Source of the DNA: Triangularia verruculosa
Taxonomy: Eukaryota > Ascomycota > Sordariomycetes > Sordariales > Podosporaceae
NCBI GenBank assembly: GCA_033296885.1
Contig: MU864056.1
Coordinates: forward strand, 1 to 48,222
Length of the DNA stretch: 48,222 nt
Direction of reading: 5' to 3'
Shown here in pieces: positions 11,177 to 22,703 of the stretch. Made by a program: the position numbers and the translations under genes. Within the stretch, counting starts at the first letter, position 1. Every line of letters starts with the position of its first letter. Below the pieces are notes generated by a model. The model saw only the letters and a program-made list of their open reading frames with translations, had not been told where the DNA came from and did no database searches.

Positions 11177-13343
11177 TCACGAGTTCCTGTCTACCGTCTT
11201 CCTAGGCTTGTAGTTGGGAAGCTCGTCAAACCAGCCCTGCTCTTCGTTGTACTTGTAGGCGTGGAACTCGATTCCATACGGCTTGGGCTCGATGGCGTAG
11301 AGGATGCCGAGCGGGACGTCGAGGTCCGCGATATCATCGCGGGTGAGGTCCATAAAGTACGCCATCAGCACCCTACAGACCGAGCGGTGCCCAATGATGA
11401 GCAGGTGATCGGTGATGCGCTCAATCTCCCGAACCATGTCGCGGAGACGGCTGATGACCTGCAGGTAACCCTCGCCTCCAACACCAGGGTAGATATACTG
11501 GAGCTTGTCTTGCGATCGTTTCCGGTACTCCTCGGGGTATCTCTGCGCAATCTCTTCGTAAGTCATGCCCTCAAAAGAGCCGGCGTTCAGCTCGTTGAGC
11601 ATTTCCCAAGCCTTGACATCGTAATCCTCGTCTGCATCGAAATATTCGGCCGTCTGCATGCTGCGCCGCAGCATCGAGGTCCAGACGCAGAAATTCTTGT
11701 CCTCGAGCTCCTCGTTGAGCTCGGGATACGGCGGCGTGTTGTCGCCCGGGAGAGGTGGGAAGCTCGCCTGTGCAATCTTGTTCTTCTGTTCAATCAGCCA
11801 CTCTTTGCGCTTGTATGTCATAAAGTTGTAGAGTGCAAGGCCGTAGCAGTGGCCTCTTTCGGTCAGCTCGGAATCACCGCCCAGCTTTTGCAGTTGGTTA
11901 TCCTGGCTCTGGCCGTGGCGGGTGATCCAAATCTGCCGTGGTGAGAGATTGAAAGTCGTCAAGTAGGAGGCAATCCCGCCGCTAAGGAACCCCTTGAGCC
12001 GATGGTGCACGAGCTTCCTCCCGACATCAATCATCTATGCACAGTTGGTCAGTTGGTGCGTCAAAAAATCAGCAGCTGAATATGCCTTACCTGAATGTAT
12101 TGGAGATGAATGTCTTCCTCCCACTTGCCAAGCGGCTCGTAGGCGCTCTCGTAAGCCTTGACTCTTTCCTTGAAGTCGGCCAAGGACTTGATGGGGTCCT
12201 TGTCTTTGTAATCGGGCCCAGAGAGCTTCAGGCGCATGTTGGCCTCGAGGAGATTTTCATCGTCGCAGATGCTTTCGATGAACAGAATGCCGAGCTTGGG
12301 TTCGCGGGCCTTGATGTGGTCGACCAGCAGCTTCCGCCGCTTGATGGTGCTGTTTGTGGCATCGAGAATGCCGACAGCACCACCTCCGTGGAGAAGGTAC
12401 GCCAAAAGCTCGTCCAAGGTGTCGAGAGCGACCTGTTCGCGCAACTTGGCAGCGATCTCATTGTTGGGGTCGAAAAACTTGGCAGACTGATCAATCTTGA
12501 CGCGAGACGACCTTCGCTCCCCATTGTTGAGATCCAACTTTGTCGGCTCATGATCATCATCCACCGTGATGTCAGGACCCTTGGTGCCATGCAAAAGGAT
12601 GGTGGCAGCCTGGGTGGGCACATCGACTCCTCTGTTAGTGGCCGACGTCGGGGATCCACTACCCGAGTTGGCCACCCCTGCCGCGAGACGCCTGCGATTC
12701 CCAACATTGAAAATCTTGGTGTTGTGTTGCTGCCACGAGAGGTAACGTTGAATCTTCTTGGTGATGTAGGACTTGCCTCGAGCAGGCAGACCGACCATGA
12801 TGATGACCAGCTTCGCAGCGACATCGCGGTCGGGAATTCTGCCATCAGGGGACGCCTTGGACCGGGTCATGCCCGGAATGTTGAGCGTGGTAGCATGCGG
12901 CCGCACCCTTGGGGTATGGCTGCCGGAGTTCTGTCGAACCGGTGGACTGTTTCAAACACTAGTCAGTCAAGTCGACATGACAGCGGGATGCACAAGTATG
13001 ACAGGGCTAAAAAATGCGGCCGCAGGAAAAAAGACGCAGAGAGGCTCGCACAAAATCTCGCAGAAAGTAAAAATTTGCCATTTACTCACATTCGCGGCGA
13101 TCCAGGGGCGGTGGAGGATATGCTCCGTGAATAGGGGGAGTCATAGTGTTGCTGGAATCCAGGGCGTGTTGGATGTGAGGAGAGGTCAAAGTCGTTGAGA
13201 TCCCTCAGTGAGCCCGACCACGACGCGGCAGCTGGCGGCAACAGACCATCGTGGAATTGGTGGGCGCCTGGAATGGGTTGTTGTTTGGCACGGATCGCCG
13301 GTGATGATGGTGCAGTAGCTGACGATCCGATCATATGGCTCAT
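11177..13343 (-). CDS. 6-phosphofructo-2-kinase / fructose-2,6-bisphosphatase
   Basis: Three exons on the minus strand: 13343-13090, 12946-12091 and 12034-11177, giving 655 aa. Introns are 143 nt (12947-13089) and 56 nt (12035-12090). The enzyme makes and/or breaks fructose-2,6-bisphosphate, the cytosolic activator of phosphofructokinase-1. The kinase half has the Walker A loop GLPARGKSY with Lys143. The C-terminal phosphoglycerate-mutase-like half has ITRHGQS with the phospho-accepting His410, Glu525 in AGSFEG and His586 in GHRSVCR, so the phosphatase residues known from the bifunctional family are present; yeast Pfk26, by contrast, lacks the catalytic His. The N-terminal 90 residues are Ser/Pro-rich and could carry regulatory phosphosites. 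The start is less sure: the frame stays open upstream to 13442 with protein-like sequence but no ATG, then meets a TAG that could be an intron acceptor. The leader is strongly CT-rich. Confidence 0.9.
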
Positions 13344-16317
13344 CGCCAGTCTTCGCAGCGACGATGGCTGCGAAACTGGGAACGAGTCTTGATAGTGGTA
13401 TGCAAGGTCAGCCGTTGTGCCGGTATTGAAGCGGTGGTGCCGCTAAGAGTTTATGTGTATGTGTGTTTGTGTGTTTGTGTGGGTGTGGGTGATCGAAGAT
13501 GTGGTGTAGAGTTGAACCTTGAGAGGAAAAAAGAGAGAGAGGAGGGAAAAAAAAGACCTTCAAGATTTCTTTTGCGTTTGAGTGATGCTCTCGGAGGGAG
13601 TGGGTTGTCGGCCCAAAGTGAATGCGGTGGCATGGAAGAGGGACGACTGGAGACTTCAAAAGTCGAGTCCGGACGGCGCGTCTGCAGCATGGGGCAGGGA
13701 TCCCTTAGTGGGGTTGCAGCGCTATCTAAGCACCAATTAGCGGCAGAGACAAAGAGACAGGGGTCCACGGGGCTGCACAAAATATTCGGTGCTGATCGTG
13801 CGCCGAAGCTTTGGCGAGGGGGGGACCGCCAAAGCGGTCGAGGGGTTCCGCTGCGTCAGGGTTCCAGCAGGGCACGGCAGGGTCCCAGAGGTCGGCAGCA
13901 ATAAACTCTAATTTCCGGCAAAAGATCTGACTTTGATCGCCACTGGTGCCACTGGCGGAGCATGTGACTGGAGCAAACCATAACTTACGTGAACGACTCT
14001 TTCCAGGTTGAGATGGAACGGTTATATCAGCGCTCCACGAGGGACCCTGGGATGGAGCTGATGGACGGACTTTGACGTCGTCCGAGAATATTCTGTCGAT
14101 GTCGTGTGGCTAAGATGATGTAGGGGTCGACAAGCGTCTTGGCCTGGCTGCTTGGCAGGGTGTATCCGGCGGAAACGAAGTGACGTAACCTGGCGAGTTT
14201 CCCAAAAGGTCGTGGGGTGACGCGGGTGACTCAATCGACTTTCCTTCCCTGAGTTGTGGTCTCTGTTTCTCTGAAAGACTGCCGATGCCAAGCTCCCCGA
14301 GATGAGCGTGTCGATGAGAGTGGTCTGGGATATATACGGCCGTCGTACACGATGAGGCCACGGCAGGTGACAAGACGTTCGACCGTCGGCCTCTCTCTGT
14401 GACACTCCGAAGACGAGTCGGCCTGCCTCTGCGACTGCGCCCGAGCCTGACGATGGAGGTGGCCTTCTTGGCGTCCGCTGCGCAAGTGAACACCAATCCG
14501 AGACGTCCGTGATTTGTTGAGTTGAGCAGGTGGTGTCGTCTTGTACTGTGAGAGGCTGAGAGTAGGGGGGGACAAAAACGAGCCGAGGAGCTTGCAAAAG
14601 TAAACAGAGAGACGACGGTGGTCGTGGTGTTTGGTCCGAGGAGGTACCTTCAAATATGTACCGGCCGCCCACCTCTCTTTGAGTCTTTTGTTGAGTTGTC
14701 TACTAGCCCCTCCCCCCCTCCTTCCCGGCAGGAATTACCACAAAGACAACACCATCGGGGTCCGTAATTCCAGAGATACATGTCTTCGCTGCAGTCTGGC
14801 GACTGGCGCGGGATGGGGTTCCATTTCCCCAGATGTGATGTGCACGGCTCAATAGTGATGCAACAAGTGGTCTCGATGTACCCTCCGCTACAGGAGGCTT
14901 TCCCATATTGAGGAAGATGGACATCTTTGCTAGTTACAGGAGCCGCCGGCTTGGCTCTTTCGGCTGCAGCAAGTGAGGCAAGCTCAATTCCAACCTCTCA
15001 CACGCCTCCGCACTCGGAGTTCGGTCGACCGAACAAGCCCACGCCAAGGTAATCAAGGGCTTATCATGCCTCATCATCACTCGCACCCCCTTCACGGCGC
15101 GTCGTGCTCGACATGGGAAATGTGACAGGCTGCGACCTGCTGCGCTGCATATGCACCTCTGGATGCGAGTGCGCCCCGACGGCCCCCACGCTAGAACGGG
15201 GTCAGATGCCAAGAACCAGCGGCTTTCCCACGTCAAAAAGCCTGGGATGCAATCCAATGCGTTGCTCGGCACCACACCACCCGCCCCGTCTGCTGCCACT
15301 CTGAATGGCATGGATGGATGGTGTGTGTGGGTGCGCTGGCACCCCTCACGAGAGAATCCCCTCATGAGAGAATAAGAAACCTGGAAGCAACAACACCACA
15401 GTGGCCACCACCAACAACAACGGCATTGTCCGTGGCTGTTTCTTTGTTCTCCATCCGTCTCCATTTCTCGTCAGAGTGGCCATCCTTTCACTGGCTGAGA
15501 GGGTCTAGGGCTTCTCAAAGAGGGGCTTGGAAACGGGCCGTTTAAAGGGCATTTATTTTATCCGGGAATCGACTGGTTAGCAATTCGAATGTGCAATTGG
15601 AGTTCCATCGAGCGAATGTTTTGTAATGGAAACAATTGGGGGGAGCTCTGCTTTGCGGGGAAGCCCAGTGTACCCCGCAGTCGCAACAGTCGCTGGTCGC
15701 GGGTCGCCTCAAAAAGTCCAACGGAAGGTGGGGTTGGGGTTTCCATTTTTTGCCCTTTTTGCCCTTTTTGCCAGCCCCAAGTGCCCCAGTGGCATTGTGC
15801 CTGCCGCCACACACTTCAAAACCAGGGTCCAGGAACAAGGTGGAGCTCCTGTCTATAATTTTTTTTGTCTTCAGCCCATTGAAGAAACAACAGATGATGC
15901 ACTTTTGCTTGTTGCTTGCCTCTTGTTGTCCGTAGGGACCGGGCCGTCTAAGTGCTCTTGCTCTGCCAGTTGCTGTAATCGGTGCTCGCCATGGTTTCTC
16001 GTCCGAACTTCTTGTCTCTGTGTGCCCATTATTTCCTCCAACTACTGCTGTCGTTTGGTTTTGGCTTCTCTCTCCTCCACCATCGCCTTACCTTTTTCTC
16101 TTACCCCGCAACAACCTCTACATCGGATTGTGAGTGACTTTGCATCGGATTCTGACACCTCTCCGGATCGTCGTCTACCGCCAGCTCGCCCACTTGTTTT
16201 ATCTATTGCTACTCGATCGTCTGCTTTCGAGTCCGTGTCGCGGCTCGCTCTATCGTCTCACGACAATCTCGCGTGGTTGACCGCGGTGTCGAAGGACGAC
16301 TACCTGCCCACCTACCC
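13344..16317. other. 3.0-kb divergent intergenic region
   Basis: Contains the promoters and leaders of the PFK-2 gene (minus) and tad3 (plus). A CT-rich tract on the minus strand at about 13505-13560 looks like a fungal 5' leader. Open frames on both strands between 14022 and 15545 were read and show no recognisable protein. No RNA gene was found. Confidence 0.6.
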
Positions 16318-17621
16318 ATGATGGACGAGGAAGAGAATTCCATCCACCGCATCCTGGACGCCCAAGACCCTGTCGTCAAGGAGCTTGTGCGTGGGGAGGT
16401 TGAACATGGCGTGCTCATCCCACTAAAGACGACACTGGAGCTGCGAGATGATTATGTGACGGCACGGGTCCTCATCACTCGCACGCCTCTCAAGACGGCT
16501 AATCCTGCAATCATGTACGTTTCCACTCTCTAGGCTCTCTGGCGTCGTCTGCTTACCATGGCAACAGGATGCTCCGAGAGCTGCTCTCCGAAGAGGTGGT
16601 TAAGTGCTTCCCTCACCTTCGTCGATGTGCCAAGCCTTGCGATCTTCCTGCCCACCTCAAGGCGCAGTTTATGAATGAATCCCAACAGAGCCGACAGATC
16701 CACACGGGAAAGTCGAACTGGATATACATCATCGCTGGGCCAGAGTCCATGCTCAATGTGGAGGGGGTCAGGCAGGAACTGGTCAAGCTCGATGGCATGG
16801 AGGGTGAGGAGGTGTTCATTCGCAGCATCCCCGTTCCCATGGTGGCACCTGCTTCCCAGGTTCAGGCGGCCATGTGGTCACAACAGTTCTGGCCTGCTGT
16901 CTACCGCAAGAACAACCCTCTCGGACCGCACCCATCGATGATCGCCCGCAGCACGGACGAAATCAGTGACGATGCGGCCATTTGGATGAGCCTCGCGCAC
17001 CAAGTTGCTCATCAGTCCGAGGCCGAAGGCTTTGGAGAGGCCATGGGTTCCTGTGTTATCCAACGAGAGGAAGACAAGACCACCATCGTCGCCTTGGCAG
17101 GTGACGCTCGCTGGTGCCAGCGAGGCAAATGCGGACCTGATGGCAACCCCATGGCACACTGTGTCATGCGTGCCATCTCCATGGTTGCCCAAAAGCTGGT
17201 TCGGTGCGAGAATAAACAAACTCAGATCAATCTGGCACCTATTCTAGAGTACGAGTGCTTCCAGGACAGGCCCATGCTCGAGGATGAAAGAAGGGTCTTT
17301 GAGCTGGAACATCCCAGTCCAGACGGCTACTTGTGCCACGGTCTCGAGATGTACCTGACACACGAGCCTTGCGTCATGTGCTCCATGGCGATACTCCACT
17401 CTCGCATGGGCAAGGTTGTCTTCCGTCATCGTATGCCGTTGACGGGCGGGCTCAGCGCGGAGGACAGGGGTTGCAGCCATCCCTCTCTCGGGGGAGCCGA
17501 CGGCGGTCGAGGTCTTGGCCTGTTTTGGCGTCGGGAGTTGAACTGGAGCTTGATTGCCTGGGAATGGGAGTCAGGCGGCTGCATGAGGCCTCTAGAGGTG
17601 GACAAAGCCATCCATGCCTAG
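16318..17621 (+). CDS. tad3: tRNA adenosine(34) deaminase non-catalytic subunit Tad3
   Basis: Two exons, 16318-16514 and 16568-17621, 416 aa; the 53-nt intron (16515-16567) splits an ATG codon. Two ATGs start the frame in tandem (16318, 16321). Tad3 pairs with Tad2 to convert A34 to inosine in tRNA anticodons, an essential step for decoding C-ending codons. The C-terminal half is a CDA-type deaminase fold: the zinc ligands are His263 and the PCVMC motif at Cys334/Cys337. The usual HAE active-site motif is HCV here, so the catalytic Glu is replaced by Val265, exactly the feature that marks Tad3 as the structural partner. The N-terminal 200 residues are the Tad3-specific domain, and the ending WRRELNWSLIAWEWE is also typical of the family. 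About 30 residues between the deaminase motif and this ending are Gly-rich and variable. Confidence 0.92.
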
Positions 17622-18271
17622 TCACTACGTGGGCTCTACACCTCCCCCTTTGCGGCACAACACACAGTTACAAACGACTCGATGGGCGGCACCATGCCTT
17701 ACATACAACAGCAACAACAGCCCAACATGGGAGGATCTTATGGTGTTCTTGATAGTATTGAGTTTTGCAAAGCAGAAGTCGAGGGAGTTAGGTAGTCCTC
17801 TCGTCATCCGGATTGGCATTATGACGGCACAACAAAACACAACAACATTTACACGCTCAACAACAACATGGACTGGGAAGCATTTTAGAGTATTACATTG
17901 CAAAAAGGACGGGGGGGGCATGGCGGATAAAGGGATAGCAAGGCGTTAGACAGGGTCACCCACACGACCTGCATTTTTCGGTGTTTGTCTTAATGTACCA
18001 AACTTTGACTTTGCTCAATGACTCTGCTTGGTGCACTTTTGATGTGATTATAAAGATTGCAATGATGCTGCTAACAGTTGAATAGTTTTAAGGGGAGAGG
18101 GCGTGGGGGAGAAAACATAGGATAGCATAGTTCATAAGGTATAGGTAGATTCTGGACAGTCACTGTGCCACAGGTGATTGATGTTCACTAATGACAGGTT
18201 GTGTGGAGGGTTGTTGACATCTGGAGGTTATTGATAGACGCTATGACCTCGCCACACTAACATCCAACAAA
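17622..18271. other. Intergenic between tad3 and tRNA-Gly
   Basis: Holds the 3' UTR of tad3 and the 5' flank of the tRNA gene. Nothing coding is recognised. Confidence 0.7.
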
Positions 18272-18343
18272 GCGGCCATGGTGTAGTGGTTAGCATTAAT
18301 GCCTTCCAAGCATTAGAGTCGGGTTCGATTCCCGATGGCCGCA
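18272..18343 (+). tRNA. tRNA-Gly (anticodon TCC)
   Basis: A 72-nt cloverleaf. The acceptor stem GCGGCCA pairs with TGGCCGC, with discriminator A at 18343. The D-arm uses GTGT/GCAT with the AGTGGTTA loop; the anticodon stem AATGC/GCATT encloses loop CTTCCAA, putting anticodon TCC at 18305-18307; the T-stem TCGGG/CCCGA encloses TTCGATT. No intron. The internal A box (TGGTGTAGTGG) and B box (GGTTCGATTCC) are intact, so it should be transcribed by Pol III. It decodes GGA, and GGG by wobble. Confidence 0.97.
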
Positions 18344-18349
18344 ATCAAC

Positions 18350-18365
18350 TTTTGCATTTTTTTTT
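18350..18365 (+). terminator. Pol III terminator of tRNA-Gly
   Basis: A TTTT run (18350-18353) and a nine-T run (18357-18365) begin seven bases after the tRNA end, as expected for RNA polymerase III termination. Confidence 0.85.
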
Positions 18366-19004
18366 GCTGCATCAAATGATGCTACAAACACACCATCGTC
18401 TCATCTTTAGAGTTTCACCATCACTGAACGGTCTCTCTTTTTTTACCGCCAGCTAGATAATATCTCCCGCTCCTACTTTGGGGTGTTTCCTAATAAAGGA
18501 AGTGGGGCTCCGATACCGTGCTTGCCCGCAGTGCCGTCTCTTTGTGCTCACTTGACTGCTGCGATAACGGGTTGCTCGGAGGTTGAAAAGTGTGTGTGTG
18601 GGTGTGTCAGTGCTTTATTTGTTGGTAAACAAGTTCTCGGTTGTCTTTTTTACCTCACTACGATATTTTGGATTGAGTCGAGACTTTTTCTGAACTGCAA
18701 ACAGAGAGGGGGGGATTAAATGCGTCACAACAATAATAAACGAATTCGTCCGTCTGACAAGTCCTCACTTGCTGACCGATCCAACTGCGAACAAACATTA
18801 TTCGACTGTGGCTTACACGGACAGACGGGCCAACGAGGATAATAAGCAAAAAGGTTCATTCCGCGCCGCCCGGTCCGGAGGATTCGGAGTTTTCGGCGGC
18901 GGAGGAGAAGCAGTCGAAGAGGGACGACCCAAACCGGACCCGGAGGTTTTGTTTTAACTGACGACGGCTTGGCGCCAAGTCTTACGGGGGGATTGGATTT
19001 CAGG
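18366..19004. other. Intergenic upstream of the antiporter gene
   Basis: Promoter and leader of the Na+/H+ antiporter. A minus-strand open frame at 18725-19096 has no ATG-supported or recognisable protein. Nothing else is seen. Confidence 0.65.
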
Positions 19005-21114
19005 ATGCCGACCTTGGCGATCACCAACTTCAACATTGTGCTGAGCGTGCTGGGGGGGTGGATATCGCTGTTTGGGCTGGTGTCGTACCTGTGCAAGGAG
19101 AATTTTTATCTGAGTGAGGCTTGTATGTATTTTTTCTTTTCGTTACACGTATCTGTCTTACTTCACACCCCCTTGGTTTCGCTTTCACGTATTGTTGTCC
19201 TTGCTTGACTTATACACTGGATATATGGGGCATGTTTTTTTTTGGCTGATATTAAAAAAACTTGCAGTGATCTCTCTGCTGGCGGGAGTGGCGTTTTCCC
19301 CCGCGGCGGCGAACTTGATAAGACCGCTCGAGTACACGGGCGGTGACCAGGAGAGGCTGGACACGGTGACGCTGTACTTTACGAGGCTGGTGCTGGGGGT
19401 TCAGCTTGTTCTTGCGGGGGTTCAGCTGCCGTCGCGGTATTTGAGGAAGGAATGGAGGACGCTGGGGTTGTTGCTGGGGCCGATCATGACGGCGATGTGG
19501 TTGGCTACGGCGCTGCTTGTGTGGGGGGTGGTGCCGGGGATTGGGTTTTTGGAGGCGTTGGTGGTGGGGAGCTGTGTGACGCCTACGGATCCGGTGTTGA
19601 GCAATGTGATTGTGAAGGGGAGGTTTGCGGATCATAATGTGCCGAGGGAGTTGCAGGATGTGATTGTTGCGGAGAGCGGTGCGAATGATGGGTTGGGGTA
19701 TCCGTTTTTGTTTTTGGGGTTGTATTTGCTCGAGGTTGGATGGGAGGGGAAGGGGAGGGGGGAGGTGGTGGGGTTGTGGTTTGGGGAGACTTGGGGGTAT
19801 ACTATTTTGTTGAGTGTGGTGAGTACTACGGATGGGTGGACTGGAGGGGATGGATGAGGGTGAGTTTGGAGATTTGGCTAATATGTCTTGTTTTGGTAGG
19901 TTTATGGTGCTGTTGTGGGCTGGGGGGCGAATAAGCTGCTGCATTGGGCTGAGGAGAGGAAGTTTGTGGATAGGGAGAGTTTTTTGGTGTTTGCCATCTC
20001 GCTGGCGGTATGTTTCTGTCCCTTTTCTGTGTTGCGAGATTTGGGGGTCCTGGTGTGATGGGGGAGTACACCGAGGAATGTGAGTTTGAGAGAATGTGCT
20101 AACAGAGAATAGCTCTTCATCGTGGGAACGTGTGGTATGATTGGGAGTGACGATGTTCTGGCTTGCTTCATTGCTGGAAATGCGTTCACCTGGGATGACT
20201 GGTTCAGACTGGAAACGCTGGATGATTCGCTGCAGCCGACGGTTGATATGCTGCTGAACGTGTCGGTGTTCATGTGGCTGGGAGCAGTTTGCCCGTGGCA
20301 TGAGTTCTTGGTGAACGATGGGGTGGTGCCGTTGTATCGGTTGGTTATCTTGGGAATCTTGGTGCTGTTGTTCAGGAGGTTGCCGTGGGTGTTTGCGATT
20401 CACAAGTTTATCCCCCAGATCGAGGAGATCAGGCAGGCAATATTTGTGGGTTTCTTTGGGCCGGTGGGGGTTTCGGCGATTTTCTACCTTTACATCACGC
20501 TGGAATTTTTGAAGACTATGGAGCCGAGCGAGAAGGTTGAGCACCTGGGAGAGGTGGTCAAGGTTGTGGTGTGGTTCCTGGCCATTTGCAGTATTGTAAG
20601 TGATGCCTTTTCGGTTTGTTTCTTTACCAGTGACTGACACGGTTCATAGGTTGTACATGGCTTGAGTATTCCACTCGGAAAGCTTGGTTTTTACCTACCC
20701 AGAACCCTCTCAAGGGGCATTTCAGTTACGTCTGACGGCCGAGAGTTTCTGCCGCCCATCCGAAGCAGAGTGAGCACACTTGTTGCTCGCCGGCCACGGA
20801 GGAACTCAGGGGAAGAACTACCTGCCACGGAGCCCCCCTCGTCAGACGTAAGACGTTCCGTGTACCGGATCGGCGGCAGCGTCATTCCCCGGAGGCCGAT
20901 ACATGGGGAACCGGACATTAAAACGACAAGTGGCGGCCTAGGAGGGCTGGCCATAGGAGCTGATCAGGCTAGCAGCGCCGCCGAAACGGACCTTGGATCG
21001 CCAAGTGTACCAGGGCGGACAATACGGTTCCCGGACGAGTCTCCGGTCATCGCAGCACCGATCACAGCCACAGCCCCGGGACCGGCCGGAGTACAATATG
21101 CTGACAGCACCTGA
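19005..21114 (+). CDS. nha1: Plasma-membrane Na+(K+)/H+ antiporter, Nha1/Sod2 family
   Basis: Five exons: 19005-19122, 19268-19818, 19900-20007, 20113-20595 and 20650-21114, giving 574 aa. Introns are 145, 81, 105 and 54 nt. The start (MPTLAITNFNIVLSVLGGW) is that of fungal Sod2/Nha1 antiporters, which extrude Na+, Li+ and K+ in exchange for H+ and set salt tolerance and pH. About a dozen hydrophobic segments fill exons 1-4. Signature ion-path motifs are present: TPTDPV with Asp147 and ESGANDG with Asn179-Asp180. The cytosolic tail encoded by exon 5 is short (about 150 residues), Arg/Ser/Pro-rich, contains TIRFPDE, and is much shorter than the tail of yeast Nha1. The downstream end is the least certain: a different frame stays open to 21217, but no splice was found that joins it. 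Exon 2 is markedly G-rich on the sense strand. Confidence 0.9.
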
Positions 21115-22703
21115 GTACTCAACAGTCCGGATTACCCGGTGGTCGTACACTTCAGGTCAGCAACCATATGAGAAGCCTCAGCCACATTTCTTTTCTACAG
21201 GTTGTGTTCCATCATAGCGAGGAGTTAGAACTATTCGGGCGTCGGTAATGTGAAAAAGAAAATACTCCAAACAATTCCGTACTTCTTCCATCATTGTATC
21301 CGATAGTGCTCTGCTAGCGTCCGCAAAATGACGCGTTTCCCCTTGTCCCCTCTCCGGCGCCGAGGAGCCTGGTGGGCTAGTGTTTGGTGTGTTAGGCCAA
21401 GGTAGACGACCTAAAAGCTGAGGGAAAACCTCGATAGAGACATAACGAACACACCCATACGGAGTAGCGAACATTCCCATTCCTGCAGAGTATTTTCGTC
21501 GTCTGAGACTTTGACGATGATAGTGCTCCGTGCGCCTAGGTAGGGGGCTCCCCGCGGAACAGCTTCTCCAGATTTGCATTATCAAGGCTAGCGGCAGCTG
21601 TCAAGTCATTTCCACTTCACGCTGCGATCCAGACCAAGACATTTAGGCCGGTGGATCCGCCGCAGTCCAGATGTCTGTACTGTACAGTAGGAGAGAGAGA
21701 GAGGTACGGATGACAGCTGTAGGATGCATAAGTGCGGCGGTGGGAGCCCTAAGGGTTCAGTCTGATAGTGATGCTGCCGACATTGCCGTACCCAGGACTT
21801 TTGTCCCTGATTTCCCAGGAGATATATCCCTCCCTGTATCCGTCAGAGTTCCCACGTCTGCGGTAGCTTTACCCTAACCTGGGATTGGCCACTGGCCCCA
21901 CCTTCAGGTTGATCCAGGTGTGCAAAGCAGTCCGGTCTTGGCCTCCACCGCAAGTGCCCCATACTTACCTTACTTACCACAGCTTGCCTGCCTCTGCTCC
22001 TTTTCTCCCCTTCCCACCTTTGCTGGCTATACAAACCACGAGACAAAACACCTCTCGACTCGACGATCGTGACGCCGAAGTTGACCGCCGAGGGACCACC
22101 TGCATCTGTGTAGGGGCTGGGGGATTTTGCCATTGCAAGGATCCGACATCGACAATTGGCCAGTGCTCATTTTTTTCGCTTACCGCCTTTCGACTTCTCC
22201 CTTTGCTTCTCACAGTGCTGCAGCACAGCACAGCCAGCACCGACAGAAGAGAAGAGCCCCAACCCCATCCAATCCCATCTCGTCTCCCCGACCACCGATC
22301 GACCGCCGCCGACCACTGGCCACCGGGACCAAGGACCTCACCTCCACTCTCCCTCCGTCGCCATCATCCACATTGCCCAGGGACATTTGTGTGCGTGTGT
22401 GTGTATGTGCCTCTTGTTTACGAAGAGACGATACTGCTGCCCGACGCTCGCGACGCCCTGAAAACCCCGCCTGGGCGCAATTTGAACTCGTTCCCACTTT
22501 GGCTCTTCCTGTCCCAACAAAAACAGCATCACTTTTTGAATTGCTCCGAGTCCGAGTCTGTTTCGACGTCCGCACACAACACCGGCGGCAGCCACCCTCG
22601 GACGCGACGCGCACGCCGGATTGACTTTTCTCTCACGATTGGCAATTCAATTATTGCTCGATAGCGGCTCGTTTCATTCCCAGCTGGTCGCATACCAGCC
22701 TCG
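21115..22703. other. 1.6-kb intergenic region and leader of mga2
   Basis: Holds the 3' UTR of the antiporter gene and the promoter/leader of the Mga2-like gene. From about 21980 onward it is CT-rich with a short GTGTGT tract near 22389-22402, as expected for a long fungal 5' UTR. A minus-strand frame with an ATG at 21579 (to 21178, 133 codons) encodes no recognisable protein and is left out as a gene. Confidence 0.6.

Noticed and set aside
14022..14672. 216-codon minus-strand frame upstream of PFK-2
   Set aside because: Arg/Ser/Pro-rich translation with competing open frames in the same stretch; probably chance in GC-rich sequence.
19252..20640. 462-codon minus-strand open frame across the antiporter gene
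   Set aside because: It lies antisense to four conserved exons and three introns; its His/Pro/Gln-rich translation is what antisense reading of G-rich membrane-protein codons gives. The antiporter on the plus strand is well supported.
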